Shown here: piece after piece, positions 63,758-64,000 of the stretch
How positions within the stretch are numbered: the stretch's first letter is position 1
How the letters are laid out: every line of letters begins with the position of its first letter
NCBI GenBank assembly: GCA_037951165.1
Contig: JBBDHG010000031.1
Location: 372,001 to 436,000, forward strand
Direction: 5' to 3'
DNA: 64,000 nucleotides
Source of the DNA: Lophius americanus
Taxonomy: Eukaryota; Chordata; Actinopteri; Lophiiformes; Lophiidae
Notes under the pieces: model-generated
Databases searched by the model: none
What the model saw: only the letters and a program-made list of their open reading frames with translations
Told to the model about the DNA's origin: nothing
Translations under genes and position numbers: made by a program

Positions 63758-64000
63758 TAAAACAAAAATAGGGATGGAAATAACAGGAAATAAAAAAAAC
63801 AGTATAGAGTAATAACAACTCAGAAAAAAGACTATTTAAAACAATCAAATGTGTTTTGGTGTATCTGAAAGGTCAGCATACGTTTCCTTTCTAAAGGCAG
63901 GTGCTCGTCGGTGGAGGGGGCTGATGTGGTGGTCCCTCCGCTGCTGTCAGGACCTTGGAGGGAACCTCAGATTTGATTCAGATGAGCAATAAACCGCACC

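Larger units (their letters stand above)
62167..64000 (-). other. vti1a: vti1a intron upstream of the 78-nt exon, incomplete
   Basis: This is the minus-strand intron sequence leading to the acceptor at 62167. It contains a CA repeat at 62.6 kb and an AT satellite at 63.6 kb. The expected preceding exon (ending LETDF) was searched for by eye and not found, so it should lie beyond the window. Confidence 0.8.

Overview
This is vertebrate, almost certainly teleost fish, nuclear DNA, and it is nearly all intron. I found no long reading frame, operon, rRNA gene or functional tRNA gene. The fish assignment rests on decayed Tc1-like transposases, three short hAT elements, tRNA-headed SINEs, an RTE-type LINE fragment and several interspersed repeats that I recognise from teleost genomes.

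The only gene I can support is vti1a (Vti1a, a Qb-SNARE of the trans-Golgi network and endosomes), on the minus strand. Three in-frame coding exons with good splice sites lie, in transcript order, at 62166-62089 (linker after the Habc domain), 56134-56114 (a 21-nt microexon coding LIKLREE) and 43859-43775 (first half of the SNARE motif). The microexon encodes the seven-residue insert of the brain-enriched Vti1a-beta isoform. It follows a long CU-rich tract and a UGC next to its acceptor, the layout of PTBP1/SRRM4-controlled neuronal microexons. The 5' exons must lie beyond base 64000 and the C-terminal exons (rest of the SNARE motif and membrane anchor) below base 1. I did not find them here.

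Layout from left to right. Positions 1-43774 are one intron. It holds a 1.1-kb hAT element (3.9-5.0 kb), a deleted Tc1-like copy (6.4-7.1 kb), a SINE (8.9 kb), two LINE fragments (9.9-11.0 kb), GT and AT microsatellites, a second Tc1-like remnant (16.1 kb) and a second hAT element (16.8 kb). Two more SINEs follow (18.5 and 22.0 kb), then two adjoining degenerate tandem arrays (27.3-28.4 and 28.6-29.6 kb), a G-quadruplex-prone minisatellite (30.4 kb), AT-rich tracts and a 30-bp minisatellite (42.0 kb). Positions 43860-56113 are the second intron, with a teleost repeat at 46.9 kb, a third hAT element (49.9-51.1 kb) and part of another repeat at 51.2 kb. Positions 56135-62088 are the third intron, with a degenerate array of about seven units of roughly 180 bp at 57.4-58.6 kb. 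Positions 62167-64000 are the start of the next intron toward the gene's 5' end.

Several complex, moderately GC-rich segments without repeat character look like candidate conserved non-coding enhancers. In human, VTI1A is a very large gene just upstream of TCF7L2, so introns holding distal regulatory DNA would not be surprising, but conservation cannot be tested from one sequence.
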